In this document: one piece after another, positions 25,459 through 34,352 of the stretch | Numbering within the stretch: the stretch's first letter is position 1 | How the letters are laid out: every line of letters begins with the position of its first letter | Position numbers and translations under genes: made by a program | Assembly (NCBI RefSeq): GCF_022884085.1 | Contig: NZ_JAGGCS010000009.1 | Coordinates: 100,971 to 164,970 of the forward strand | Length of the DNA stretch: 64,000 bases | From: Paenirhizobium cremeum | GTDB lineage: Bacteria > Pseudomonadota > Alphaproteobacteria > Rhizobiales > Rhizobiaceae | Reading direction: 5' to 3' | The notes under the pieces: generated by a model | What the model was told of the DNA's origin: nothing | What the model saw: only the letters and a program-made list of their open reading frames with translations | Database searches by the model: none

Positions 25459-25865
25459 CAGAGCGCTCCGAAGGAAAGCTGTCCCGCCGATTCCAGCGCC
25501 AGTTCGAAAGTCACCTCGCCGTCATGCGCGCCGGCATATTCGAGCGCGGTGATCTGGAAGAGGCCAGTCACAGTGCCGAAGTCGGGAATGACCACCTGCC
25601 ACGAGACAATCTCGCCGGCGAAGAAAGCCGAGCGCACCCGCGCGTCCGAAGCCTGGTCCTTGAACAGGCCCGCGCCGGACAGCGAGGCGCGCTGCACGCC
25701 GGCTCCGGCCAGCAGTTCCCGCCAGCGACCGGCGCTTTCCCCGTCGGTGACGTCGACCGTCTCGGCATTGAAGGCGAGCCGCTTCGAGCGCAGCCCGGCG
25801 ACAGTCATGTATGCGCTTCCATCCAGAACCTTGAGCAGCAGGTCCTTGCCCTTCTGTACGACCAT
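25458..25865 (-). CDS. Major tail (tube) protein, TP901-1 type (GTA g9-like)
   Basis: A 135-residue protein: MVVQKGKDLLLKV, TVAGLRSKRLAFNAETVDVT and GRWRELLAGAGVQRASLSGAG are characteristic of TP901-1-like tube proteins. The ATG at 25865 was chosen because residues upstream have no similarity and would run into the region ahead of the MFS gene. Confidence 0.88.
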   Translation of the reverse strand: MVVQKGKDLLLKVLDGSAYMTVAGLRSKRLAFNAETVDVTDGESAGRWRELLAGAGVQRASLSGAGLFKDQASDARVRSAFFAGEIVSWQVVIPDFGTVTGLFQITALEYAGAHDGEVTFELALESAGQLSFGAL

Positions 25866-25973
25866 GTCGGTTTCCTTCTCTTGTCCGTTCGTTCCGTGGA
25901 TTTTCCGGGAGACTCGCCGGTTGCCCGCGACTTCGGAAAGCCGTAGAGGAAATGGCCCCTCCGGAATTTCTTC

Positions 25974-27170
25974 ATGTCGTCTTCGCGCATCCGCCTCATC
26001 GCCCTGCTCGCCGTCAGCCAGATCGCCGGCTGGGGCGTGAGCTTCGACATGCCCGGCGTCTTCGGCCGGCGCATCGCCGCCGATCTCGGCATGTCGAACG
26101 AGATGGCCTTTGCCGGCCTCACGGTGATGATGCTGGTTTCGGGTTTCGCCGGCCCGCTGGTCGGACGGCTGCTGAAACGTCATGGCGCAGCCCGCGTCCT
26201 TGCCGCCGGTTCGCTTGCCTTCAGCGCCGGCCTGTTCATGCTTTCGATGGCGCAGGGTCCGGCAAGCTATTTCGCCGCCTGGCTGGTCATCGGTTTCGGC
26301 GGCGCCTTCGGACTGTCCGTTCCCTGCTATGCCGCCGTCGTCGAGCGCGAAGGTTCCGATGCCAAGCGCAGCATCGGCCTTCTGATGATCTTCACCGGTC
26401 TATCGGCAACTTTCGCCTGGCCGGCGCTTAGCTTCTTCGGCGATCTCTATGGCTGGCGGCCTACGCTCATGGGTGCTGCCCTCCTGCATCTGCTGCTGCT
26501 CGCGCCGCTGCATCTCTTCGGCCTGCCCGCCCCATCGGATGGCAATACGGCGGGCCAGGCCTCGGCGGATCGGGAGCCGCTTGCGCTGTCGCCCGACCAG
26601 TCCCGCCTCGCCTTCCGGCTGATCGCGGTCATCACCATCACCTTCAGCCTGCTCACCCTCGGCCTCGCCCCGTCGCTCCTCGAGCTGCTGCAGCAGTCCG
26701 GCGCATCCGCCGCCGTCGCCCTGCAGCTCGGTTCGCTCAGGTCCGTGCTCGGCATCGCCGCCCGCGCCGTCGATACGCTGGCCGGCAAAAAGGCCTCGCC
26801 GCTCTTTTCCGGCAAGCTCGCCTGCCTCCTGATGTTGGTCGCCATGCCGGTGCTCGCGCTCTCCGGCGGCGCCACCCTGCCGCTCTTCCTGTTCATCGCG
26901 CTTTACGGTTTCGGATCGGGCATCTCGGCGCTGTCGCGGGCGCTCCTGCCGCTCGGCTTCTTCTCCGCCAGCCGCTATGCGCAGCTTTCGGCGCAGTTGT
27001 CGCTGCCGGCCAATCTCGCCATGGCGATCGCGCCCGTCATCGTCACGTTCCTCATCGATCGCGGCGGTCCCAATGCCGTGTTCGCCTATTGCGCGGGCCT
27101 CGCCGTCATCTCGCTTGTGGCCTTCTTCAGCCTGTCCCGTATCGAAAAGCGCGCGGACTCAACCGGCTGA
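25974..27170 (+). CDS. MFS transporter inserted on the opposite strand of the GTA cluster
   Basis: A 398-residue protein with about 12 hydrophobic helices and the MFS motif-A-like GRLLKRHG after helix 2. The substrate is unknown; similarity is to the general drug/metabolite group. It diverges from g9 and converges on g8, overlapping its end by 12 bases. It interrupts what is elsewhere a continuous g8-g9 structural operon. Confidence 0.88.
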   Translation: MSSSRIRLIALLAVSQIAGWGVSFDMPGVFGRRIAADLGMSNEMAFAGLTVMMLVSGFAGPLVGRLLKRHGAARVLAAGSLAFSAGLFMLSMAQGPASYFAAWLVIGFGGAFGLSVPCYAAVVEREGSDAKRSIGLLMIFTGLSATFAWPALSFFGDLYGWRPTLMGAALLHLLLLAPLHLFGLPAPSDGNTAGQASADREPLALSPDQSRLAFRLIAVITITFSLLTLGLAPSLLELLQQSGASAAVALQLGSLRSVLGIAARAVDTLAGKKASPLFSGKLACLLMLVAMPVLALSGGATLPLFLFIALYGFGSGISALSRALLPLGFFSASRYAQLSAQLSLPANLAMAIAPVIVTFLIDRGGPNAVFAYCAGLAVISLVAFFSLSRIEKRADSTG

Positions 27171-27575
27171 TACAAGCGGTTCCAGAACGGCCCGGAACTG
27201 CACTTCGGCCACGAAAAGCGTCGTCTTCGGCTCACGCCGGCTGATGCTTCCCCGGTGGGCAAGGCTCACCAGCGCATGACCCGACACATCCAGCGCCGCG
27301 TCATGCAACAGCCTTCGCACTATCCCGGCGATCTCCTCCGCCTCGCGCCGGCCAATCTTCGACCAGGCTTCCAGCGTCAGCAGGATTTCCACTCCGTCCT
27401 CGCTCGCGGTCGAGAAATCCCGCGTCTCCGCCTCACCGATCACCAGTGCGGGAAGCGGCAGACCCGCTACGCGCCGGTCCCGGATGCCGGCCGCGCCGAT
27501 CAGGACAAGAAGCGACGCATCGGCCATTAGCCGTGCATGGATCGCCTTCAGCAGTTCATTCACCGGGTTGGCCAT
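27159..27575 (-). CDS. DUF3168 tail terminator (GTA g8-like)
   Basis: A 138-residue protein of the DUF3168/tail-completion type: MANPVNELLKAIHARLMAD, PLPALVIGEAETRDFST and VEILLTLEAWSKIGRREAEE. It caps the tail at the head-proximal end. The ATG at 27575 overlaps the preceding small gene by 20 bases. Confidence 0.85.
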   Translation of the reverse strand: MANPVNELLKAIHARLMADASLLVLIGAAGIRDRRVAGLPLPALVIGEAETRDFSTASEDGVEILLTLEAWSKIGRREAEEIAGIVRRLLHDAALDVSGHALVSLAHRGSISRREPKTTLFVAEVQFRAVLEPLVSAG

Positions 27576-27744
27576 GGCTTCCGCCCTCCGTCGTTTCATC
27601 GGTCGCCCCGCCACCGCGGCCAGCCCTGGACATCGGCTCGCCGCTTTCGCGAAGTTCCATCGACCGCCGGACAAGGCGTGCCGAAAGCGCCCGCGACAGC
27701 GCGGTCTTGAGATCGCCGCCTGTCAGGCGGATCGCGGCCTTCAT
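27556..27744 (-). CDS. Small GTA-cluster protein (possible HK97 gp10-type remnant)
   Basis: A 62-residue protein, MKAAIRLTGGDLKTALSRAL then polar. It is coupled to the adaptor gene (ATGA) and overlaps g8. It may be a short head-tail joining protein or a shrunken HK97 gp10-like protein; relatives in other rhizobial clusters are recalled but were not checked. Confidence 0.6.
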   Translation of the reverse strand: MKAAIRLTGGDLKTALSRALSARLVRRSMELRESGEPMSRAGRGGGATDETTEGGSHGQPGE

Positions 27745-28076
27745 CGCCCTTCCTCCCTGCAGCGGCAGGCGAGATAGCGGCCGCTCTCGTCGGGATCGCG
27801 CACGCTTTCCACCGTGAAATGCCTGAGACCCTTGACGAAGCGCATGCCGGAGACGAGGTCGCCACGCCGGCGCACCCAGATGTCGTGGGTGATCTCCACC
27901 GTCTCGGCGCCAGCCCGTTCCTCGACCTTTGCGGCAAGCGGCGTGACCAGCGCCCAGACGCTGGCAACCGCCTCGAAAGCTTCCGTCGCTCCGCCCTGTC
28001 CGTCGGAGACCGGCACGGGACGTTCCAGCACCAGCCGGGCGCTGAGCCGTCCGGGGTCGAAATCGGCAATCCCCAT
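27741..28076 (-). CDS. Head-tail adaptor/head closure protein (GTA g7-like)
   Basis: A 111-residue protein with the head-tail adaptor pattern: LSARLVLERPVPVSDGQGG, VWALVTPLAAKVEERAGAE, ITHDIWVRRRGDL. The ATG at 28076 lies two bases after the g6 stop. It joins head and tail. Confidence 0.85.
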   Translation of the reverse strand: MGIADFDPGRLSARLVLERPVPVSDGQGGATEAFEAVASVWALVTPLAAKVEERAGAETVEITHDIWVRRRGDLVSGMRFVKGLRHFTVESVRDPDESGRYLACRCREEGR

Positions 28077-28078
28077 GG

Positions 28079-28648
28079 TCAGAGCCTCCGCCGGCAATAG
28101 GGCGCGATCAGCCGTTCGTAGCCCGCCGGCATCGCCGCCGGCTGGTCCTCCAGCGAAACCGCGCCACGCACGGAAAACATCAGCGCCACATGGGAAAGCA
28201 TCGCCCGTTTCAGCGTGCCGGGCACCTCCGCGCCGGTGTCGCCGAAACCGGCGATGAAATCGATCTCGATGCCGTTGATCGCGCGGCCCGGTGCCGGCGT
28301 CTCGCGCAGCCACAGCCGCACCGGGCGGCTGTTGCCCTCCAGCAGGTGATCGTCGAGCGACACGAGGGACGGCTCTCCCGCCTCGTCGTAGACGGTCACG
28401 GTCTCGATTGCACTGACGGGGCCACGTTCGATGCGGATCACGCCATCGTCAGGCCAGCGGTCGAGCGCCAGCCGGAACCCCTGCGTCATCAGCGCAAGAC
28501 CCGTCTCGCGTTCGAGATGCTCGCGGGCCACCGTAATCAGCCCCTCGATCAGCGCATCCTCGTCGTCGCTATCGACCCTGAGATGCGCCTTCGCCTCGGC
28601 CAGCGTCACCGGCTCGCCCGCGGGCGGCACGGTCGGGATATAGATCAT
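28079..28648 (-). CDS. Phage head-tail connector (GTA g6-like)
   Basis: A 189-residue protein with VTLAEAKAHLRVDSDDEDALIEGL, the typical start of gp6-type connectors, and a helical C-terminus. GGAGA lies ahead of the ATG at 28648. It follows the capsid gene after a 250-bp gap that holds a palindromic repeat. Confidence 0.88.
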   Translation of the reverse strand: MIYIPTVPPAGEPVTLAEAKAHLRVDSDDEDALIEGLITVAREHLERETGLALMTQGFRLALDRWPDDGVIRIERGPVSAIETVTVYDEAGEPSLVSLDDHLLEGNSRPVRLWLRETPAPGRAINGIEIDFIAGFGDTGAEVPGTLKRAMLSHVALMFSVRGAVSLEDQPAAMPAGYERLIAPYCRRRL

Positions 28649-28715
28649 GAATGTCTCCTGTTTGGTGGGCAGAGGCCGGCACCCGTTTGAAACGAAGGCA
28701 CGGGGCGGCTGTGTG

Positions 28716-28820
28716 GAGCCCCTCCCCCTTGTGGGGAGGGGTTGGGGAGGGGTCTTTGCCCCGAATAAAAACCCCTCCCGCCTGCGTCCTGCGGACACCT
28801 CCCCACAAGGGGAAGGGTTA
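28716..28820. repeat. Rhizobial palindromic intergenic repeat (compound)
   Basis: CCCCTCCCCCTTGTGGGGAG begins the element and CTCCCCACAAGGGGAAGG ends it, with CCTGCGTCCTGCGGAC between. Both ends can fold separately or pair with each other. It is of the same class as 24728-24803. Confidence 0.65.
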
Positions 28821-28897
28821 GGAATGCCGAACCGCGTCCATTCCCTCTTCCCGTTCACGGGGGGCTGAAGGACGGGGACACGCCCCCATCCGCCCCG

Positions 28898-30202
28898 TCA
28901 GTTCGCCGAGAACTTCACCAGCTTGATCGCCTCGAAGTTCTGCACCCCGCCGCCGACGCGCTTGGTGGTGTAGAACAGGACGTAGGGCTTGGCCGAATAG
29001 GGGTCGCGCAGCACGCGGACCCCCACCCGGTCGACCACGAGGTAGCCGGCGCGGAAGTCGCCGAAGGCGATCGAGGTCGCGCCGGCGGCAATCGCCGGCA
29101 TGTCCTCGGCCTCGGCCACCGGGAAGCCCATCAGCGAGGCCGCCTCACCTGCCTTGGCCGGCGGCTGCCAGATGTAGTTGCCGTCGGCATCCTTGAACTT
29201 GCGGATCTGCCCCTGCGTCTTGCGGCTCATCAGGAAGCTTGCATTCTGGCGATGACCGGCCTTCAGCGCATAGACCACGTCGACCAGAACGTCGGAGGCG
29301 CCGGCGGCGGAAAACGCGCCCGCGGCCCCCGTCGCCACATAGCCGATCTTGCCCCATTCCCAGGCGCTGTCGGCCACCTGATCGTAGGCAAGCAGACCCT
29401 TCGGCTTGTTGATGCCGTCGCCGGTGACGAAGGCCGTGCCTTCCTGCTCGGCAAAGGCGATATCCACCTCGCCGGCGATCCAGGCCTCGATGTCGACGGC
29501 CGCATCGTCGAGCAACGCCTGGCTTGCGGCCGGCATGGCGTAGAGTTCCATGGTCGGGAAGGAGAGTTCGGCAAGCTGCGCCGTTCCCGTCTGCGGCCGC
29601 GCCGCCGTCTCCGACACCCAGCCCGCTGTCATGCCGGCCGGCGAGAAGGGCTTTTTCAGCACCGAACCCGAGACCTGCCTGACGGTTGCCAGCGCACGCA
29701 CCGGCGAGACGACGGAAAGCCGGCGGCCGATCTCGCTGTCGGTTTCCGGCGGCACCAGATAGCCGCCGTCGGCGGGCGCACCCGCGCTCATCGCCTTGGC
29801 TTCCAGTTCGCGCAGGCCGCTTTCGTCGCCACGGCGGATATAGGCGTCGAAGGCCGCCTTGTGCTCGGCCGCCTCGATCTCGCCTGCCCCGCCTCGGGAG
29901 AGCGACGGACGCATCTTCTTCAAGAGCATCTCGTCGATCATCCGGCTCTGGTCGTCCATCGCCTTGTTGATGCGCTCCACCTTGTCGCGGGTCACGACGT
30001 CGGAAACGAGCTTTTCCTCGATTTCCGAAAGCCTGCGGTCGTTGACCTCCTTGAACGCCTCGAAGGCACCCATGAAGTCCTCGAAGGCCGCCGTCACGCC
30101 GTCCGGCACGGCCTTCACTTCCGGGGCCACTTCCGGGGTCACTTTCGGAGTCAGGCCGCGCTTTGCCGGCTGCTTGTCATGCATGTTTTCCATTCTCGTC
30201 AT
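28898..30202 (-). CDS. Major capsid protein, HK97 type (GTA g5-like)
   Basis: A 434-residue HK97-fold capsid protein. The N-terminal ~110 residues are a charged, coiled-coil scaffold region (VNDRRLSEIEEKLVSDVV) that the protease would remove. The mature domain includes GGYLVPPETDSEIGRRL, WVSETAARPQTG and the C-terminal VLRDPYSAKPYVLFYTTKRVGG. The ATG at 30202 overlaps the protease stop (ATGA); an ATG three codons in (30193) is also possible. Confidence 0.92.
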   Translation of the reverse strand: MTRMENMHDKQPAKRGLTPKVTPEVAPEVKAVPDGVTAAFEDFMGAFEAFKEVNDRRLSEIEEKLVSDVVTRDKVERINKAMDDQSRMIDEMLLKKMRPSLSRGGAGEIEAAEHKAAFDAYIRRGDESGLRELEAKAMSAGAPADGGYLVPPETDSEIGRRLSVVSPVRALATVRQVSGSVLKKPFSPAGMTAGWVSETAARPQTGTAQLAELSFPTMELYAMPAASQALLDDAAVDIEAWIAGEVDIAFAEQEGTAFVTGDGINKPKGLLAYDQVADSAWEWGKIGYVATGAAGAFSAAGASDVLVDVVYALKAGHRQNASFLMSRKTQGQIRKFKDADGNYIWQPPAKAGEAASLMGFPVAEAEDMPAIAAGATSIAFGDFRAGYLVVDRVGVRVLRDPYSAKPYVLFYTTKRVGGGVQNFEAIKLVKFSAN

Positions 30203-30774
30203 CCTTTCCTGAAGACACTCGTCGCCATTGCCCTTGCTGCCCGGCGCATGGCGCGGACGAGCTCGGTTTCCCTGTCGCGGTAGAACCGCGCATGTTTCAC
30301 GTTCGAGACCCGTGCGGCCGGCAGCATGGGGAAGGTCACCACCGAGATCTCCCAGAGATCGGCCTCGAGGATGCGGCGCACGCCGCTTGCCTTGTCGGAG
30401 CGGGCGCGCACGGTGCGGAAACCGATGGAAAGCCCATCCAGCGCGCCGGATTTCATCAACGCATGCACCTCGCGGGCACGCGCCACGCCGGGCGACAGCA
30501 CGCCCTCGACATAAAGGCCGCGCTCGTCCTCGCGGATCACCGTCCATATGCCGATCGGTTCGGCCGGATCGTGCTGGAAGAGCATCCGCACACCGGCGGC
30601 ACCGCGCGCCCTCAGCGATTTCGAAAAGGCTCCGGGCTCTATCGTGTCACGGCCGAGGTCCACCTCGCCGAAAAGGCTGGCATAGCCGGAAAAACTGCCG
30701 TCACCCGAGACGCCCTTCAGCGTCAGGTTGGCACGGGTATGGGTCAGCGAAGGCGGTTCGCGCTTCGGCGTCAT
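30199..30774 (-). CDS. Prohead protease, HK97 type (GTA g4-like)
   Basis: A 191-residue U35-type prohead protease. FSGYASLFGEVDLGRDTIEPGAF is near the start; His at MLFQHDP and Ser at GLSIGF are the likely catalytic residues. GGAG lies seven bases before the ATG at 30774. A longer upstream frame would run into the RIME-like repeat. Confidence 0.9.
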   Translation of the reverse strand: MTPKREPPSLTHTRANLTLKGVSGDGSFSGYASLFGEVDLGRDTIEPGAFSKSLRARGAAGVRMLFQHDPAEPIGIWTVIREDERGLYVEGVLSPGVARAREVHALMKSGALDGLSIGFRTVRARSDKASGVRRILEADLWEISVVTFPMLPAARVSNVKHARFYRDRETELVRAMRRAARAMATSVFRKG

Positions 30775-30833
30775 CGTCCTACTCCTCGTCATGGAATGAT
30801 GTGTTTGGTCCGGCCGCGGATGAGGCTCCTCTC

Positions 30834-30945
30834 CGTCATGCCGGACTTGTTCCGGCATCCAGTAGCGCGATGTCCATCGCGCGAAAGACTCTCTTGCGAT
30901 CAAGGACTTGATCGCGCTGGATCTCGGCTCAAGGCCGGGATGACG
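30834..30945. repeat. RIME-like palindromic repeat, copy 1
   Basis: The element runs GTCATGCCGGACTTGTTCCGG to GGCCGGGATGAC, with an internal GCGCGATGTCCATCGCGCG hairpin and GATCAAGGACTTGATC. Copies occur at 31598-31672 (partial) and, inverted, at 63798-63910. This class is typical of Rhizobiaceae intergenic DNA. Confidence 0.8.
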
Positions 30946-30998
30946 GCAGTGGGAGAAGCGTCACGGCGGAGCCGATGAAGATGCCTGCCGTGTCGCGG

Positions 30999-31322
30999 TC
31001 AGGGTTCGGGCGGCCGCCCGCCATAGCGCTGGGCCAGCCGCGCCAGCACGCCGAGCGCCCGCCAGGCCGAAAGGCTTGCGGCTGCCGCCCCCGCCAGCAT
31101 GGTCTCCTGCGGCGAGAGGCTGGCGGCCACGTCGAGCTTGCGCACCAACCACAGCCCAACAGGCCCGCCGAAGATCAGGCCGCAGGCAACGCCGGTCAGG
31201 AAGCGGGTCGCCGCCTCGCGATTTCCCTTCGGCAGGAGATAGACGAGCGAGATCGCCGAGCCCGCGACCGCGCCGATCAGGCGGGCAGCGGAAACGCCGC
31301 CGTCGTGGCTAAAGTCAGTCAT
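30999..31322 (-). CDS. DUF6107 small membrane protein of GTA clusters
   Basis: A 107-residue protein with two or three hydrophobic helices (AARLIGAVAGSAISLVYLLP, FLTGVACGLIFGGPVGLWLV, ETMLAGAAAASLSAWRALG). It resembles the small membrane protein between portal and protease genes in rhizobial GTA clusters. Its function is unknown. The ATG at 31322 lies in AT-rich sequence. Confidence 0.7.
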   Translation of the reverse strand: MTDFSHDGGVSAARLIGAVAGSAISLVYLLPKGNREAATRFLTGVACGLIFGGPVGLWLVRKLDVAASLSPQETMLAGAAAASLSAWRALGVLARLAQRYGGRPPEP

Positions 31323-31597
31323 TTTTAATCTCTCGCAGCTAGGATGAAATCGGACCGGCCGCACGATCCCGCCAGGATTTCGTCTTACGATGGCGGCGGC
31401 CGGTCTCCCCTTCTCTATCCGTCGAACGAACGGAAGCGCCTTCACGCGGCGCTTTAAGCGGGGCGTTTTTGTCGAGTCGAAAGAATCGCTTGGCTGCAGA
31501 ACCTCACACTTCGATTCCGCTTCCCGATGCAGTGCTTTAAGTCCTTCACTTTCTGATTCAGATGGAAACGACGGGCTTTCGGCGTCGCCCCTTCCTC

Positions 31598-31672
31598 CGT
31601 CGTGACGGACCTGATCCGGCATCCAGCCGCGCGATGTCCATCGCGCAAAAGACGCGGTCATCGCGGCGCAAA
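31598..31672. repeat. RIME-like palindromic repeat, partial copy 2
   Basis: It shares CCGGCATCCAG and GCGCGATGTCCATCGCGC with copy 1 but has lost the right arm. Together with non-coding DNA it fills 31323-31682, a 360-bp gap in which no gene was seen. Confidence 0.7.
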
Positions 31673-31682
31673 CGTCTTTCGT

Positions 31683-32864
31683 TCAATACCCCACGGCCTC
31701 GCGCTTTTCCTCCTCGGAGAGGAAGTCCGCCGCCCCCACCCGCGCCCACAGCGCATCGCGCTCGGCGGAAAGTCCCGCCACCTGATCGAGATCGGGAACG
31801 AGATTCAACGGTCTCAGGTAAAGGCCTGAAAGGAATGCCGAAAACCGCGCGGCGGTGCGCGTGACCAGCGGCAGAACGGTCAGCCGGTAGAAGGCACGGT
31901 TGGCCTCCTGATAGTTGGCATAGGTGTTGTCGCCGGGAATGCCGAGCAGCATGGGCGGCACGCCGAAGGCGAGCGCGATGTCGCGTGCCGCCCCGTTCCT
32001 CGCCTCTACGAAGTCCATGTCCTTCGGCGAAAGCCCCATCGACTTCCAGTCGAGCCCGCCCTCCAGCAGCAGCGGACGGCCGGCCCGCATCGGCCCGGAA
32101 TACCCCTCGTCCAGCTCCTGCTTCAGCCGCTCATACTGGTCGGCGGAAAGGTTGCCGCCCTCCTTTGGCTGGTAAACCAGCGCGCCGGAGGGACGGGCGG
32201 AATTGTCGAGCAGCGCCTTGTTCCAGCGGCCCGACGCATTGTGCAGGTCGAGCGCGACCTGGGCTGCGGCCAGCGGCGGAAAACCCGTCTGGTCGTCCAA
32301 TGGATGGAAGAGCTTCAGATGCAGCAGCCCCTCCCCATCCCGTCCCACTGCGATCCGGCGCCGTCCGGTATCCGCGCGGTAGTCATAGGCCTCCGGCCAG
32401 CCGTCGGCTCCCGTCACCACGCTTACCCGGTCGGGGCGAAGCAGGTGCAGTTCGGCAGGCCGTTCGCCGAGCGCCAGCGGCTCGACATAGGCATTGCCGG
32501 AGAGCAGCAGGTGGCCATAGAGCGCTTCCATGAAGTCCGGCCCGCCCATGCGCGGGTTCGGCCTTGCGATCAGCGCCAGCACCGGATGATCGGTCAGCTC
32601 TCGGCCGTCCTCATAGGCAAGCCAGGGGATTGCCGCGGCCGCCTCCGCCACCAGCCGCACCGTGCGGTGGGCGACGGGGTTTCTCATGAAGCCCTCGCGG
32701 GCAAGCGCCCCATAGGAGCGGCCCGTCCAGTGCGCGGGCGCTTCCGACGCAATCAGCGACAGCCCGCCCGTCCCGACAGCCCCCTTGGTATCGCTCACCG
32801 TATTTGCGGACACGGGTGAACTTTCCGCCGGGCCACGCCACGGCAGACGAAACGACAGTTTCAT
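31683..32864 (-). CDS. Portal protein, HK97 type (GTA g3-like)
   Basis: A 393-residue HK97-family portal: PWLAYEDGRELTDHPVLALI, YGHLLLSGNAYVEPL, and the GVPPMLLGIPGDNTYANYQEA signature near residue 300. It forms the DNA gate of the head. An RBS (GGAAGCT) lies close to the ATG. Confidence 0.92.
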   Translation of the reverse strand: MKLSFRLPWRGPAESSPVSANTVSDTKGAVGTGGLSLIASEAPAHWTGRSYGALAREGFMRNPVAHRTVRLVAEAAAAIPWLAYEDGRELTDHPVLALIARPNPRMGGPDFMEALYGHLLLSGNAYVEPLALGERPAELHLLRPDRVSVVTGADGWPEAYDYRADTGRRRIAVGRDGEGLLHLKLFHPLDDQTGFPPLAAAQVALDLHNASGRWNKALLDNSARPSGALVYQPKEGGNLSADQYERLKQELDEGYSGPMRAGRPLLLEGGLDWKSMGLSPKDMDFVEARNGAARDIALAFGVPPMLLGIPGDNTYANYQEANRAFYRLTVLPLVTRTAARFSAFLSGLYLRPLNLVPDLDQVAGLSAERDALWARVGAADFLSEEEKREAVGY

Positions 32865-32934
32865 CGGCAGCTTCCTTCGGTCGTTATGTATGGAAAAGCC
32901 CTTGCCTGAGACAGGCAGGGCCTCGGCCCGCTCT

Positions 32935-33249
32935 TCAGACCGGCCGCGTCACCGCATAGGCGACATCGTAATCGGCGGCGATCCTCAGTTCGCGGAGCGG
33001 CTTCACGCGCGCAATCGATTCCTGGTAGAGCGGGTGCGCCCGGTAGGCGGCAAGCGCCGCCTCGTCGTCGAACTCGCCATAGACGATCAGATCGACGCTG
33101 GTGTCGTAGAGATCGCTCTTGACGCTCGTGCCGATTTCCAGATGCCGCGCATGGGGTATTTCGGTCAGGATCGAAAGCCCCGACCGCACGCGCTCCAGAT
33201 TGGCCCTGTCCGGCACGGAAAAGAACACGATATGGCGGATCAAGGGCAT
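32935..33249 (-). CDS. Dabb-family stress-responsive A/B-barrel protein
   Basis: A 104-residue single ferredoxin-like barrel: MPLIRHIVFFSVPDRANLER at the start, DLIVYGEFDDEAALAAYRAHP at the centre. Dabb proteins form dimeric barrels of varied function. Nothing here ties it to phage assembly; it is a non-phage gene placed between portal and lysozyme genes. Confidence 0.8.
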   Translation of the reverse strand: MPLIRHIVFFSVPDRANLERVRSGLSILTEIPHARHLEIGTSVKSDLYDTSVDLIVYGEFDDEAALAAYRAHPLYQESIARVKPLRELRIAADYDVAYAVTRPV

Positions 33250-33346
33250 TGGCTCCGAAGGCAGGTCTCACGGGGGGCCGACGTATCGGTCCGGCCCGTG
33301 CCGCGATAGCATGACCGCGCGCGGGGCTCAATCGCTCGCTTGCCGT

Positions 33347-33757
33347 TCAGCGGTCCATGCCGGCGCTGCAGGTGCCGATCATGCGCCCGACATCCCCCTC
33401 GGCCCCGAAGACGCCCGTCTTCAGCGAGGCGGCGCCCGAGACCTCGAACGGAACCTCGCCCTCACCGAAAATTCGGAAGATCACATAGCGCTCGTCGTCG
33501 CGCACGCCCGTCGCCGTCTTCACCTCGCCGATCCGGCCCTCGTCGCAGCGCTCGCCACGGCAATAGTTCACCTTGCCGTCCTTCGTGCTGAAGGAGAAAT
33601 CGGCGAAACCGCCACCCTCCTCGCAGGCCGGATGGCAGTAATAGATCACCTCGGCGCTGCAGCCGAGTTCGATCACCTCGTCGGCTGCCGCCGTTTCGGT
33701 CGCCAGAAACAGCAGGCCCGCCAGCAGCAGGTCAGGTCGTATAGCTGATCGCGCCAT
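33347..33757 (-). CDS. Secreted Cys-containing protein of unknown function
   Basis: A 136-residue protein with a signal peptide ending at about ETAAADE. The mature part has YYCHPACEEGG, YCRGERCDEG and GTCSAG, at least six cysteines, suggesting disulphides in the periplasm. It overlaps the lysozyme gene by 26 bases, so the two are likely co-translated. A role in lysis regulation, such as an inhibitor or periplasmic partner, is possible but not shown. Confidence 0.7.
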   Translation of the reverse strand: MARSAIRPDLLLAGLLFLATETAAADEVIELGCSAEVIYYCHPACEEGGGFADFSFSTKDGKVNYCRGERCDEGRIGEVKTATGVRDDERYVIFRIFGEGEVPFEVSGAASLKTGVFGAEGDVGRMIGTCSAGMDR

Positions 33758-34352
33758 AGAAGGCCCTCCCGTAATCGGCGATCTGCAGGGCCCGGTCGAG
33801 CCGGTTGATGATCTTGCGGGCATTCACCCAGTCCTCGCGGTTCGGATTGAAGACCTGGTCGAGCCGCACCCCGGTGAAAGTGCCCCTTTCCATGCCGATG
33901 AACATGATCCTGATCGCCACATCCATGCGCATGGCTTGCGCCGGATCGGCCACGAGATCGACACCCACCAGCGGGCTCATCTTCGCGTAGTTCGTCTTGT
34001 GGGTGAGCTGCACCAGCCCGCGCCCGAGCCAGGACTTGCCCTGCGTGTCGCGCCGCCAATAGGGATTGCTGACCCAGGGAAGCTGTCCGCGCGCGAACGC
34101 CCGGTCGAGAATGGCGATCGCCCTGTCGTCGGTCGGCGCCAATGTCTCGCGCACCGGCTGCATGGTGCGCGCCGTCTCGTGAAAGGCAGTGGCCAGCATG
34201 TAGGCGAGCCACCGGTCGTCATTGCCGGGGCTCGTCGCCTCCCAGTGGTCGAGGATCGCCTCCATGCCCTGCGCCTGCGGCGGCTGGATGCGCCCGTTGA
34301 ACAATGCCATGCGCACCCGGTCGTGGAAGAAACCCCGGTTGATCCTGCTCAT
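33732..34352 (-). CDS. GH19-family lysozyme in the GTA cluster
   Basis: A 206-residue GH19-type enzyme. FHETARTMQPVRETL carries Glu59 and Glu69, at the same residue numbers as in the prophage endolysin at 7717-8568; WLGRGLVQLTHKTNYAKM is also shared. There is no C-terminal membrane segment. GTA clusters usually keep their endolysin outside the structural genes, so this is a candidate release enzyme. The ATG at 34352 was chosen by alignment with the paralogue. Confidence 0.85.
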   Translation of the reverse strand: MSRINRGFFHDRVRMALFNGRIQPPQAQGMEAILDHWEATSPGNDDRWLAYMLATAFHETARTMQPVRETLAPTDDRAIAILDRAFARGQLPWVSNPYWRRDTQGKSWLGRGLVQLTHKTNYAKMSPLVGVDLVADPAQAMRMDVAIRIMFIGMERGTFTGVRLDQVFNPNREDWVNARKIINRLDRALQIADYGRAFYGAISYTT

